From positions 13,565,459-13,629,458 of the forward strand of contig OY987233.1 in the NCBI GenBank assembly GCA_963920705.1: a DNA stretch of 64,000 bases, given 5' to 3'. The first letter of the stretch is position 1. Every line of letters begins with the position of its first letter. The notes under the pieces are model-generated. The model did not search any database. It saw only the letters and a list, made by a program, of their open reading frames with translations, and had not been told where the DNA came from. Positions 12,374-24,713 of this stretch are shown one piece after another. The stretch comes from Odiellus spinosus. Taxonomy: Eukaryota; Arthropoda; Arachnida; Opiliones; Phalangiidae. Position numbers and translations under genes: made by a program.

Positions 12374-13090
12374 ATTTATCAAAGGATAAAATATATAATT
12401 GTGTACGGATGAGTTTAAAAAGTAATTATTGATTGACTTTAGGTTTTTTTCGAGCCTATGCTCTTCTTCAGTCAATCGTTAGTGATGGGCTTCGGCTCGA
12501 AAATGATATTTTTCGTTAAATACCATGTCGTTTTCTCCCTAATTTCTGTCATATTTTAACCATGGTAAATAATAAAATTAATGTGTGGAATTATCAGGTT
12601 TAAAAATTAGTTTAAACATTGCAAAAATTAGCTAGCGAAATCTCATAATCTTCAAAAAATCATAAATCTTATTCCCAAAAATGGAGTGTCCGCTGCCCCT
12701 GCCATTTGCCAGGGCGCCATTTGACAAAATTGAATTTGAACCATATTGAAAATCGTTTAATCTTAATTTATTTGAAAATTCGCCTCTGATTTTCCTAGAT
12801 TTAAACTTGTAGTTATCAATTTATCCGAAACTTTAGGTTACTAGGGATTTGTTTCATTTTTTGCCCTTGATCGGGTAAATTATTTGTCTCGTACCGAGCA
12901 GATGTTACGCGCGAATTTAATTCGAAGTATGGCGCAAATCCCACAAATTACAGGCTCTTATATAAACGTTGAATTTGTATTAAAACCCTTTACTCATTAA
13001 GCTTAGTATCCACTAGCGCTCGGAAAACCTTTGGTCGGGTCAAAGTTGAAAATGCTTAACACTTTGGTCTTGGTACTTTTCGGTATATTG
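12374..13090. other. No gene seen
   Basis: AT-rich single-copy-looking sequence without a supported open frame, tandem array or clear inverted repeat. Confidence 0.5.
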
Positions 13091-13640
13091 ATATCAAATT
13101 TATACTAACCTCACTTAAGATTGCAACCTAACCTAATTTAACCCAACCTAATACCCTCTGCAGACGAGGCGTAATTAGCGGGTATAGTCAGATTTAACCG
13201 AGGTTTACATAGCCGTCTTAGTTCAATAAACTTCATTTAAATCTGATTAAACCTCGGTTATTACCAAATCTAACCCAACCCAATCTAATCAAATCTAACC
13301 CAACCCAACCTAATATCATCTTCAGACGAGGCGTAATTAGCCGGTTTATACAGATTTAACCGAGGTTTACACGTAACCTTCTCATTTCAATAAACCTCGG
13401 TAAAATCTGATTAAACCTCGGTTAAATCTGATTAAACCTCGGCTAAATCTGATTAAACCTCGATTAAATCGGATTAAGCCTCGGTTAAATCTGATTAAAT
13501 CGGCTAATCACGCCTCGTCTGAAGAGGGTCCTAACCTAAAGTAACCCAACCTAATCTAACCTAAACTAACCCAGCCCAACCTAAACTAACCCAACTCAAA
13601 CTAACGCCAACTAACCTAAAATCATCCTTGACCTAACGAC
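13090..13640. repeat. CCTAA-rich block hosting a foldback element
   Basis: Outer sequence is degenerate CCTAACCTAA/CCCAACCTAA, resembling insect TTAGG telomeric repeat in an internal location. Within it, 13153-13530 is bounded by ACCCTCTGCAGACGAGGCGT and its inverse (ACGCCTCGTCTGAAGAGGGT), with an internal direct copy near 13318 and tandem TTAAACCTCGGTTAAATCTGA units between. 13640-14440 shows nothing I can support. Confidence 0.6.
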
Positions 13641-14439
13641 ACGTTTATCAGCTGACAATTGAAATATTTTAAATAATTAGTCATTAAATGACAATCATAG
13701 TTCACAGACTCGTGTATTCGCGACACTCGTTTCCCGTCGTTCTGATTGGCTGTTTTGCATCTAACGATCTAGATGAGAAATGTGATTCTGTTCGTTTCTG
13801 CGTAAATAAATTCGTGTTATTGAGAAAAAACATTTCAACCATTTCTGTAGTAAAGTTGCGCGTATTCAATATTCTTGTCACACGCGATGGAGTTTGCCTG
13901 CAATGTGAAGTACTGGTAATTTAAACACAAACAGGAAATAGAGGAAATTTCCCCAAATTTTAACTTGTTATGGGTATTTTTAATTTTTTTATTTCTTTAT
14001 CGGTAGTAAAATTGGCAATGACCTTACGCTGACTACATGCCGAGGATACAAAATTAGGATTCCTTTTGTTTCTCGTGAAATTACCTTTCGAGATTAAATA
14101 CTTTTCGCGCGGGAATTTTTTGTCTAATTCCGTATTATAAGCGTGTCTAACGCTCGTGATGCATCAATACTTTCAATTAGTTTCCAAATATACGAAATTT
14201 AATTTTTGCAAAAAAATACCCTTTACCGTCCACGCTGGAAATAAATTGTCGAAATAAATTAGTCATTTTTATCGCTAATTTATGGGACTTACTGCCGTTT
14301 TAGTCAAGATTCTAAGAATGAAAGTTAATAATGGTATAATTCTAAATCTTTACAGTTACACTAAAAATATTTATTTCATTATTTAACATATAATTAATTC
14401 GTAAGCTCTTCAACTTAATTATTTCCGGTATTGATTAAA

Positions 14440-15300
14440 TTATTTTATTATTTTTCATTTATTAATTCATTAAATTAATTTATTATTTATTAATTCATTA
14501 AATTAATTTATTATTTATTAATTCATTAAATTAATTTATTATTTATTAATTCATTAAATTAATTTATTATTTATTAATTCATTAAAATACTTTATTATTT
14601 ATTAATTCATTAAATTAATTTATTATTTATTAATGCATTAAATTATTTTATTATTTATTTATTAACTTATTTTATTATTGATTATTTATTAATTCTTTAA
14701 ATTATTTTGTTTATTAATAATTAATAAACTTATTTTATTATTTATTACTATTTATTAATTAATCCAGTAATATTAAATTTATTATTCATTAATTAATCAA
14801 TCCATTCATACTTAATTTATTCATTAATTAATCCATTAATACTTAATTTATTATTCATTAATTAATCCATTAATACTTAATTTATTATTCATTAATTAAT
14901 CCATTAATACTTAATTTAGTATTCATTAATTAATCCATTAATACTTAATTTAGTATTCATTAATTAAACCATTAATACTTAATTTATTATTCATTAATTA
15001 CCCCATTAATACTTAATTTACTATTCATTAATTACCCCATTAATGCTTATTCATCGATTAATGAATTGAATTATTAATTAATGAATTAAATTATGGATTA
15101 ATGAATTAAATTATCGATTAGTGAATTCAATTATCGATTATTGAATGAACTTATCGATTAATGAATTAAATTATCGATTAATGATTGAACTTATCGATTA
15201 ATGAATTAAATTATCTATTAATGAATTCAATTATCGATTACTGAATTGATTAATGCATTCAATTTTGAATTAATGCATTAAATTATTGATTAATACATTA
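14440..15300. repeat. Three adjoining AT-rich tandem arrays
   Basis: Successive arrays: a 28-base unit (TTATTAATTCATTAAATTAA core) to about 14640; a roughly 34-base unit (ATTAATCCATTAATACTTAA core) to about 15045; then a roughly 20-base ATCGATTAATGAATTAAATT unit. All built on ATTAAT words, suggesting stepwise turnover from one ancestral satellite. Confidence 0.8.
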
Positions 15301-15673
15301 ACACATTCATTTAAATTCTTCTTTTCGGTCAGTAACCCATAACTGATTGAATAGGCTTAGTTATAAAAAATCTTAATTAAATTTTCTGGGATATATCCAA
15401 ACTGATAATAATCTAAATATCTTAGTTATAACGTCACGTCACGGGTATCCTTGAAAACTAAGAATTGAATCACTTAGAAGAAATTAAATAAAATAAAAAA
15501 AATACCAGTAGTTTGTTAAAGAAAAAAATTTTCTCAGAAAACCCCGAGAGAATTTTAAATTTGACGGGAAAAAAGGGGAACATGTTCCAATATTGTGAAA
15601 TTGCGAGCTATTTTCAAATTATTTTATTTTTAACGCCCAAAGCGATAACTCGTCCAGTTTTATCTTCAAATGC

Positions 15674-16092
15674 GGATTAAAGCCAGGCGCACACGGGCCA
15701 TTTTTCGTGCTTTTTAGACTAGTATGATCCATATATCTTACAACGCTGCGCTACAGAGATATGCATCTCAAATATGTATTTTTGCAAGGCTTAAGAGATT
15801 TCAAATTCGCGCCTTTTTCAAATATGCGCGGAACACGTCGTATTTTAGCCAATTAGATCAATTTGCGTATTTTTACAAACCAAATACGCACGCGTCACAC
15901 ACGTGACCTCCAGTCTCGAGGTGGCGTGGAAAACGGTGCTGTCAATGTTACTTATTATCCCCGACTCATAGATGGCACTGCAATCAACCCTTGGTTTGTC
16001 GACGACATAGAGGGTCTCAATAGCACAGAGTTGTAAGATCTTTGGTACGAGCTTGAAAAATACGAACAATTTTTCAGCGCGCGACAGGCTTT
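15674..16092. mobile_element. Imperfect foldback element
   Basis: AAGCCAGGCGCACACGGG at the left corresponds, inverted, to CGCGACAGGCTTTAGTC at the right. ATATCTTACAACGCTGCGC is mirrored by GAGTTGTAAGATCTTTGG. Diverged, so probably old. Confidence 0.45.
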
Positions 16093-16479
16093 AGTCTAAG
16101 AATGACTTGACTAGATTGAAATCTAAGAAGAGGGAAAAATTTTGTAATTTATATTCCGAATTTTCTGCGAAGCCAAACCCGAAATTAAATAGAAATAAAA
16201 AAATTAGACAGGTATTTATAGGATTCTGTCTCCTTCGTATTGCATTTTTGAACTGGGACGGAAATTCTATTCATTTGGCTCTTAACAAGGAATACCAACT
16301 CAATTATTTTGATTCCATTTTTGATAGGAATTAAATCCCTTTTTAAGATTGGAATAAAAGTTCGAATAAGATTTTTTATACCACGCATTACCAATATCAA
16401 TTAAATTTATTTGAATTTTGAATAATATCAATAATTAAAAGTATGTTTGAATGACGAAATAAATAAATTAATAAATAAA

Positions 16480-17095
16480 ATCTTATATATTATATATCAC
16501 AGTAAGAAAAAAATAAAAACCAATTAATAAATTTATAAAAAATCAAATTTATAAATTTATAAAAAAATTAAAATTTTATAAAAAATTTATAAAACATTTA
16601 TAATTTTATAAAAAATTTATAAGTTTATAAAAACTCCAATTAATAAATTTATAAAAATTAAAGTTAATAAATTTATAAAAAATAAAGTTAATAAATTTAT
16701 CAAAAATCAAATTAGTAAATTTATCAAAATAAAATTAATAAATTTATCAAAAATAAAATTATTAATTTAACAAAAATAAAATTAATAAATTTATAACAAT
16801 AAATTAATAAATTTATAACAATAAATTAATAAATTTAAAAAATAAATTTATAAATTTATAACAATAAATTAATAAATTTACAAAATAAATTGATAAATTT
16901 TAAAAAATAAAACTGATAAATTTTTAAAAATAAAAATAGTAAATTTATAAAAGATAAAATGAATAATTTTATAAAAATAAATTAGTAAATTTATAAAAAA
17001 TCAAATTATTAAATATATAAAAAGTAAAATTAATAAATTTATAGAAAATGAAATTAATAAATTTATAAAAAAAATAAAAAATGATAAAAAATTGA
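16480..17095. repeat. AT-only tandem array
   Basis: Copies of about 20-22 bases built on AATAAATTTATAAAAAATAA. Essentially no G or C. Confidence 0.8.
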
Positions 17096-17639
17096 AAATT
17101 AAAATAATGAATAAAAAATTGGCCATTTGGTTGATTAAAACGGAATTTTATATGAGAAATAAAAATGCATTAATTTTATATTGATCGTCGATAGCGGGTT
17201 TCTTTTTTTTCGAACTCCTTTATTTATTTCCTCGATTCTTGGGAACTCGGTTTCATTGCGCAATGTTGTTTAACATTATCTAAAATTGTATTTCCTCTCC
17301 CGTGGCTTAAGAGTAACGCTTACGTACACCTAAACGACATTGCGGGTGTGTAGCCATAGTGTGTAACTTTGGACACCTGTTCAATTTAAATATATCGAAC
17401 AAAAAATTCAATATTGTACAAGACTCTTCACGCCTTTAATTACTCGATTCAGGCTCGTTCTTATTCTTATTGAAGTGTGCTGCTCGCGTTATTCGACATT
17501 GAAGATAGACTCTTAAATTACTAGTTTTTCCATCTCGGGGAATATTCAAATCAGGGCCAGCCAGTTAAAAATTTTCAATTATAATTATAATAATTCACTG
17601 GGTCATGGAATTTATAAATTTCGTATTATTTTTTTTTTT

Positions 17640-18095
17640 TCTTATTTATCATTTATAATTTATATTATTTACAATTTATATATTATTTAAAATTTAATTT
17701 ATATATTATTTATAATTTAATTTATATATTATTTATAATTTAATTTATACATTATTTATAATTTAATTTATATATTATTTATAATTTAATTTATATATTA
17801 TTTATAATTTAATTTATATATTATATGTAATTTAATTTATATATTATATGTAATTTTATTTATATATTATGTATACTTTTATTTATATATTATTTATAAT
17901 TTTATTTACATATTATTTATAATTTAATTTATATATTATGTATAATTTAATTTATATATTATGTATAATTTAATTTATATATTATGTATAATTTAATTTA
18001 TATATTATGTATAATTTAATTTATATATTATGTATAATTTAATTTGTATATTATGTATATTTAATTTATATATTATTTATAATTTAATTGGTATC
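17640..18095. repeat. AT-only tandem array
   Basis: About 20 copies of a 23-base unit, TTATTTATAATTTAATTTAT plus ATA; a variant block has TTATGTATAATT. Confidence 0.85.
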
Positions 18096-18144
18096 AACAG
18101 GTGCTTATACCAAACATAAATATACTTTTATTTTTTAAGTCACG

Positions 18145-18230
18145 TTTTTAGAAGCACGCATGAAAATTTACGTCAAAGTTCGAACGCATCTCCAAAAAAT
18201 TTACGTCAAAGTTCGAACGCATCTCCAAAA
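18145..18230. repeat. Direct duplication
   Basis: AAATTTACGTCAAAGTTCGA followed by ACGCATCTCC occurs twice, back to back. The unit is about 33 bases. Confidence 0.75.
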
Positions 18231-18889
18231 AATATTAAAACGGAAAAGATTTTGTTTAATTATTTAAAAAAATATAATTTCTAAACTAATTAATTCAATT
18301 GAGACGGAGTAGTTTAAAGGAAATAAAAATAAACGAGTTTTATAAAATTGCACATAAAAGCGGTTGGTTGACTCAAGATTTGTCTGGTTGCTTTCGGGTG
18401 GCAAGGTCGTTCAACATAATTACTTTTCCGAGTGAAATTTCGATTTAGAAACATACGCGTCTAACACATAATTTATATTTAAATAAAAAAATCGCGGACT
18501 GTACCTAGTTCCTCGAAGGAACATTATGTTTTAGAAGCAATCAAATCTACCTTTACAAGATTTCATATCGAGATAAAGATCACGCTAAAATTACAATGCC
18601 ATAAACAATAAGTTTAACATAAATTAACAAGCATTTGTACCGACAGTAAAAAAAAAAACTATAATTGGAAACTTTCCAACTTCGTGACTATTTAACGGGT
18701 ACGATCAAAGTTGATTGATTGATTGAATAACGTTTAATCATAATTACGATGATTAAATTATTTCCATCAAAACTGATTTTATTTTATCTTTGTTATAGAG
18801 ACTTAAGACTATTACTTGGAAGCGTATAGACTGATTAAAAAGTGATTAAACTCATTTAATAGTGATTACAGGCTGATTAAATCAATATA

Positions 18890-19310
18890 AAATTATAAAT
18901 CATGATTATAGATTGATTAGATCGTGATTAAACACTGGCTAGATCGTGATTAAACACTGATTAGATCGTGATTAAACACTGATTAGATCGTGATTAAACA
19001 CTGATTAGATCGCGATTAAACACTGATTAGATCGTGATTAAACACTGAATTAATCCTGATTAAACACTGATTCGATCGCGATTAAACTTAGTAGATCGTG
19101 ATTAAACTCAATAGATTGTGATTATACTGAGTAGATCGTGATTAAACTCAATAGATTGTGATTAAACTGAGTAGATTGTGATTTAACTGAGTAGATTGTG
19201 ATTAAACTGAGTAGTTCGTGATTAAACTGATTAAATCGTGTGATTAAACCGATTAAATCGTGTGATTAAGCCGATTAAATCTTGTGATTAAACCGATTAA
19301 ATAGTGAGTA
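18890..19310. repeat. Minisatellite upstream of candidate SLC26 promoter
   Basis: Tandem 22-base unit GATTAGATCGTGATTAAACA plus CT, changing to GAGTAGATTGTGATTAAACT and then ACCGATTAAATCGTGTGATT variants. On the minus strand it lies inside the proposed large first SLC26 intron. Confidence 0.85.
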
Positions 19311-19338
19311 CAGTAAAATCGCGTGATTTTTTGCTTAC

Positions 19339-19351
19339 CTTTCTCCCTCAT
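19339..19351 (-). CDS. Candidate first coding exon of the SLC26 gene
   Basis: On the minus strand ATGAGGGAGAAAG is followed at once by GTAAGC, a strong splice donor. It encodes M-R-E-K plus one base. Joining it to the acceptor at 10222 (TTTCTACAG, then TCAAAAAGATG) gives MREKVKKMKEL, in frame with the rest of SLC26. The intron would be about 9.1 kb. Without it, translation could start at 10213. A TATA box lies about 150 bp upstream. This is inference from splice signals and frame only. Confidence 0.45.
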
Positions 19352-19464
19352 TTTTGCGAAACAGTTAATAAATAAATTAATAGAATAAGTTTCCCTCAAT
19401 GCGTTATTGACTTTGGGATCGAGGCTGATCGAAGCCTCGCTGCGGAACTCGAGAGAATTGAACT

Positions 19465-19501
19465 ATGTGAGCGATGGCCGTGAACATGTGCACTATATAT
19501 A
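19465..19501 (-). promoter_or_regulatory. Candidate TATA promoter for the SLC26 gene
   Basis: Minus strand TATATATAG at 19501-19493, within a relatively GC-richer island (about 19385-19510) in an AT-rich background. A start near 19470 would give a leader of about 120 nt before the ATG at 19351. Confidence 0.4.
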
Positions 19502-19559
19502 CACCGCAACGCTCTTTCTATCTCACCTCAATGATGGTGAATAATGTGGTTTTCGTGGT

Positions 19560-20686
19560 AGGGAATTTTTCCTTTTTGCACATAATAATTAAAAGACCAC
19601 TTGCAAAAACCCAGAAAAAAAAATTTCACTGGAAGAGGCTGGGTTAAGGGATTTCTTCGCTGATTGGTAGAATTTGCCTCCTATAAGGGCGATTTAAATT
19701 TCAATCCATCTTCTGGATACGGATCCTAGCTAAGCCTGCCTATTTTTTCTGTATTACTATTTTTATTCTTTTTATTCTAATATATTTCCAATTTAAAGGG
19801 ATACTAATACGAGTTAATTTCTTCGACAATTGGATGTAGATTTCCCTTAAACAATTAGGGCAAATTTAAGTCTGTTTCCGGTTGGTGGATCCCAACTAAG
19901 CTGCTTTCATTGTACTGTTTATAACCACTTTGCACCCACAATCGCGTGGCCTACATTTTGGCGCGAAAAAGAGTCTTCCTATGTTTCCTCACACGCACTC
20001 TACCAACCAGATATAATTTGACTGACGCATTAATAATTTTAAATTTAATAATAAAGTTATATGTACATCATACTCGAGGCTAAGCCTAATTTTAATCAAA
20101 GCTTAATAATTAAATCAAAACAACATTTTTGCGATTACACATTCGGGTGTTAGAAACAATAGTTGATATTATAAAAGAACTTGTGGGTGCTAAGCCTAGT
20201 ACAACAAAAATAATTATTTTCGATTCATTTGAATTAGAGTAAAGTATAAGCGCAAATTCATGCGAAATATCAATTTATTATTGACCAAGATAAGATTGCA
20301 AAGTAGTTAAATCTAAGGCGAACTGATACGTAACATAAATTCACGTGGAAATTAAAAGTAGTTCGTGTTTCACTCCGAATCGTTTGAATATAAAAAGACC
20401 TTGATTTTGGTGGTGATTTACTCCGAAATTATTTCTTCGTACTCGTCGTGGTTACACGCTTCCGAACAATATAATTTAGACAACTTGAATAAAATCGTAT
20501 TTTGGGAACACCCACAAGTCTGTTTTAGCGAAGCTACTTTTGACAATACTTTAGTCACTCAATAGCCATGACATTAGTCGCTCTAAAGGTCATATCTTGA
20601 CGAGATGGAAGGGTAGACCGGGCGGTCACTCAACAGATAACGATTAACTTGAAGAAATTGGTTTTTTATACATTTATTGATTTTTG
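19560..20686. other. No gene seen; possible family A fragments
   Basis: Scattered words such as GGATCCTAGCTAAGCCTGCC and GGATCCCAACTAAGC resemble the inner arms of the family A element but no complete element can be drawn. No supported open frame. Confidence 0.4.
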
Positions 20687-21032
20687 TAGAGCTCGGAATC
20701 GGATAATGAAAAACTTAGGATATCCATTGATAACTAGGCTTTTTTCAGATATTTTAATTTCGGATAAATTGTTCAAGTTAATATAAAACCACAAATTATA
20801 TAAACAGACGCGTATCAAATGGATACGAATTATCCGGAGATTAAAATTTAAAACTAGTATAACTTGTATCAATTTCCTATAACAATTGAGTACGAATTGT
20901 AAGTTTGCCGTTACATTTGGATATACGTTAACTCGAATAAGAAATGGATATTTTTTAGAGAACGGATAATATCTGATTGACATTCACGATGGTCTTAATC
21001 AATTAACAAAAGTTTTCGAATTCCGAGCTCTA
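20687..21032. mobile_element. MITE family E, copy 2
   Basis: Starts TAGAGCTCGGAATCGGATAA and ends TTCGAATTCCGAGCTCTA, the clearest terminal inverted repeat of the family. It is shorter than copies 1 and 3, lacking the GACTACATTCTAGCTTCGA segment, so it is probably an internal deletion. Confidence 0.8.
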
Positions 21033-21054
21033 GTTTTTTGATTTAATTAGATCC

Positions 21055-21570
21055 TACATTAATTAGCCTGATTAAATTATTTTGCGTTATTGTTATTCAA
21101 TAACTTAGATTGATTTACCCGATAAAATTATATTGATTAGCCTGATTGAATTAGATTGATTAGTTTCAATAGTATGATTAAATTAAGTTGATTATCCCGA
21201 TTAAATTAAGTTGATTATCCCGATTAAATTAAGTTGATTATCCCGATTAAATTAAGTTGATTATCCCGATTAAATTAAGTTGATTAGCCCGCTTATATTA
21301 GATTGATTATTTTTATTATATTAGATTTATTAGCCTGATTAAATTAGATTAATTAGCCTGCTTAAATTAGATTGATTATCCTGATTAAATTAGATTAATT
21401 AGCCTGCTTAAATTAGATTAATTAGCCTGCTTAAATTAGATTGATTATCCTGATTATATTGAGTAGCCTGGTTATATTATATTTATTAGCCTGATTAAAT
21501 TAGATTTATTAGCCTGATTAAATTAGATTTATTAGCCTTATTAAATTAGATTTATTAGCCTGATTAAATA
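21055..21570. repeat. Minisatellite
   Basis: About 22 copies of a 23-base unit, TTGATTATCCCGATTAAATT plus AAG, with an AGCCTGATTAAATTAGATT variant dominating the right half. Confidence 0.85.
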
Positions 21571-22004
21571 TGAATAAACTTGGCGATCGGCTCGTGTCGC
21601 TTCCTTGAAGTTCTTAAAGTATTGTACATAGAAGATAGATTCTTCTTTATATTTTTAGCTAATTACGGTTAATATTAACTTAATTACTATGATTATTATC
21701 ATTTTTTAGTCAAATTTAAACATTTTCCTTATGCTTGTTTCGCGACTAAATCACAGTGTTGAAAAATATTAGTTGGAAATTTAATGGTGTTTAATCAACT
21801 TTCTAAGTTTAATGGCAAAATTATTTTCAAAGGTGAGAATGCAGCAGTTGAGGCAACCAGCGATATTATACTACAGATTCCTTAATGAAGTATTAAGTAA
21901 GATTATTTTTCAGGTGTTCAGTTAGTTTAAACCGAAATTGTAAAAACTTAAAGTGAACCTTTCACGATTTTTTCAAATGCTTATGGATTATTATATTGTT
22001 TATT

Positions 22005-22360
22005 TCTGAAATGTAATTAACGATAATTTTCGTACGAAAGGTAGTTATATTTCTGGAATTAAGTACATTTACGAAAGAGACCGTGCGAAATTGACCTTAT
22101 CGCTGGTGCAAGAACGCGCGAGAACCAACTGTAGGCTTTTCAATAGCGAAATCACGCGACCATAGTCGTATTGCGGGGTATTTTTAATTTAAAAAATTTA
22201 GAAATGAATGATTATAATATATGCATTTTTACTGCCGCTGTAATTTTGATCTATGACATATGTATATATATATTTTAAGTCGTTTTTTAATGATCTTTCC
22301 GAAAATGCTACTCAATTTCCATTTGGAATTCATGAAAAGTCCGTGGCAGCCTTACTTTAA
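22005..22360. repeat. Dispersed repeat, family L copy 1
   Basis: Shares CGTACGAAAGGTAGTT, TTAAGTACATTTACG, GTGCGAAATTGACCTTATC and TTTCCATTTGGAATTCATG-type strings with 33610-34188 and 6360-6635. No gene. Confidence 0.55.
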
Positions 22361-22489
22361 CAATTAACTTGGAAACTTATTTTATTATACAGCTTTGAAC
22401 CTATAATATCAGCATTTCTGTCTGAGATAGACTTTTAGGAACAAAGAATAGTAATTTCTTTCCTAGTTAGTGCGTATATCCGTAACTTT

Positions 22490-22690
22490 TCCTAAAATGT
22501 TCTAGAAGGTTCCAGAAAATCTAAAGAGGTCTAGAAAATTCTGGAAAGTGCTTGAAAGTTCAGAAAATTCCGACAAATTCTAGAAGATTCTAGAAAAGAC
22601 TAGAAAAATCTATAAAATCCTGGAAAGTTCTGGAAAGTCTAGAGCATTCTGTGAACTTCGTGAAAATTCTGAAAAATTCTAGATTTTTCA
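22490..22690. repeat. TTC/GAA-rich tandem block resembling heat-shock elements
   Basis: About a dozen degenerate TTCTAGAA-type units. TTCTAGAAGGTTCCAGAA starts near 22500 and matches four alternating heat-shock units spaced by two bases. It is in a gene-poor interval, so function is uncertain. Confidence 0.5.
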
Positions 22691-22699
22691 CGGGTTTTT

Positions 22700-22768
22700 G
22701 CTAGTAAGAATATAATAAGTAATTGGCAGTAAATCACTCGTTCCCAGGCATTTCATTCTCCCTTTAAT
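22700..22768. mobile_element. Solo right end of a family A MITE
   Basis: Ends TTTCATTCTCCCTTTAA as in copies 1 and 2. No matching left end was found within 600 bp. Confidence 0.4.
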
Positions 22769-23399
22769 TTAAGTGAGTTTTGGGTTCATTTAACATGACA
22801 GGTCCACCTATTGTTCTTGCCAAACTGGTTAGAAAGAGAAAGACCTTTTTTTTATTACTTTATACCTGCACAGGTAGTAGACATAGGTGGTGGACGGTGG
22901 TATAGACTTTTGAAAGCGTGCATTTCGATACAGCAATATGCCTCTATTATTCTGTCGGCTATCCTGTACGAAGTGTTAATTTCAAAAGAAATGAAAATTT
23001 TGGAATTTGATACCCGAATTAATTGCCCTTGAAAACTCGCAGTTTCCCTTAAAAATATTTTAAATTTTTTTTTGGTTAAAAAAAAAGCTTTGTACCACTA
23101 CTCTATAATTATTTCACGGATAGATTGGCGTCAAAAAAACACGATTTCAACTAAACATTCTACTCATAGTTGTATTTTAAATGGAACGTGAACTTCAATA
23201 TATTCGTTTTTTTACGGTTTCATTTGAATTTGATATCGTTTTACATTTTATGACTGACGCCCGAATTACTCGTAAGATTAATACTATTAATTTGCGCGTG
23301 CCTTAGATTCTATTTTACTAATTGCGCGTGAATTGGTTATTTATTTTATTATTATTTTCTCTGTTTATTTAGCAATGGAATCTTTTTTTTTTTTTTTTT

Positions 23400-24075
23400 T
23401 TCCAAGCTCGTGAATTTTTTTCCTCGCACGTGCAATATTTTTTATTATTTTTCTCGCACATGAAATATCTTTTTATTAATTTATTCGCACATGCAATATC
23501 TTTTTTATTATTTTTCTCGCACATGCAATATTTTTTATTATTTTTCTCGCACGTGTAATATATTTTTATTAATTTACTCGCACATGCAATAAATTTTTAT
23601 TAATTTACTCGCACATGCAATAAATTTTTATTAATTTACTCGCACGTGCAATACCTTTTTATTATTTTTCTCGCACGTGCAATACTTTTATCATTTTTCT
23701 CGCACATGCCATACCTTTTTATTATTTTTTTCGCAGGTGCAATATTTTTATTATTTTTCTCGCAAGTGCAATATCTATTTACTATTTTTTTCGCACTAAT
23801 TGGCATATCTTTTTATTGTTTTTTTCGCACATGCAATATCTTTTGTTTTTAGCTCGCACATGCAATATTTTTTATTGAGTTTTTTTCGCACATGCAATAT
23901 TTTTTATTGTATTTTTTTCGCACATGCAATATTTTTATTGTGTTTTTCGCACGTGCAATACTTTTATTATTATTTTTCGCACTTGCAGTATATTTTTATA
24001 ATTTTTCTCGCTTATTTTTTTCGCACGTGCAATACTCGTTTTTATTATTTTCTTGCACGTGTTATACCTTTTGAT
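23400..24075. repeat. Tandem array with CACATG/CACGTG core
   Basis: About 20 copies of a roughly 32-base unit, TTTTTCTCGCACATGCAATA followed by T-rich spacer. The core alternates between GCACATGC and the palindrome GCACGTGC. It produces several T-rich shadow frames that are not genes. Confidence 0.85.
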
Positions 24076-24713
24076 ATATTTTTATTAGTGCGTATTTTAG
24101 AATTTCACTTTCTCTATTATTCCTATTTTTTATAACTTAACTTGGCACCTGATAGTATTTTTTTTTAATCACGACGGATAGATTTGAACATAATTGTCCA
24201 AGTTAATTTATTATTATTATATTTAATTTTCTTTTCTGCTATGACAGACTCCATTTAATAAGTACATAATGGCTGTATAAATCACCGTTTAGTTGGCTAG
24301 GTATTGTGGTATTGTCGAAGATATTTGAATATATATTTTAACTATCGTTTGAACAGACAGATCCCGGTACGTGTTGAAATAAGTTAGGTTTATGTTCAAG
24401 CATTAAAGGCGGGAATATCTCTGATTTTTGAACTTGAATTTCGTAGATCGCGTGGTTTGGGAACATTTATTTCTAATACGATGAAAAAGTTAATTAGTTC
24501 AAATCAAATACAAAACATCTAGCACCCCTTCCCGACTGATACTGAATTAAACAATGAAATTACGCCGTGTTTATTCTCTAGGATACCAGATCTTAGTTTG
24601 AACAAATGTCTTTTAACGAAAAATAAATTTAAAATCCCACAGATATGTGTGGAAGATTAAGCGTAGGTAGATTTATGTTTAATTTTAAAATTTCCAAAAA
24701 ACAGTTCTTTTTC

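Noticed and set aside
13688-13924. 78-codon plus-strand frame
   Set aside because: No domain similarity that I can recognise and no supporting gene structure.
22811-23032. 73-codon open frame with some hydrophobic character
   Set aside because: No recognisable domain, no splice or start context, and neighbouring sequence is repetitive.
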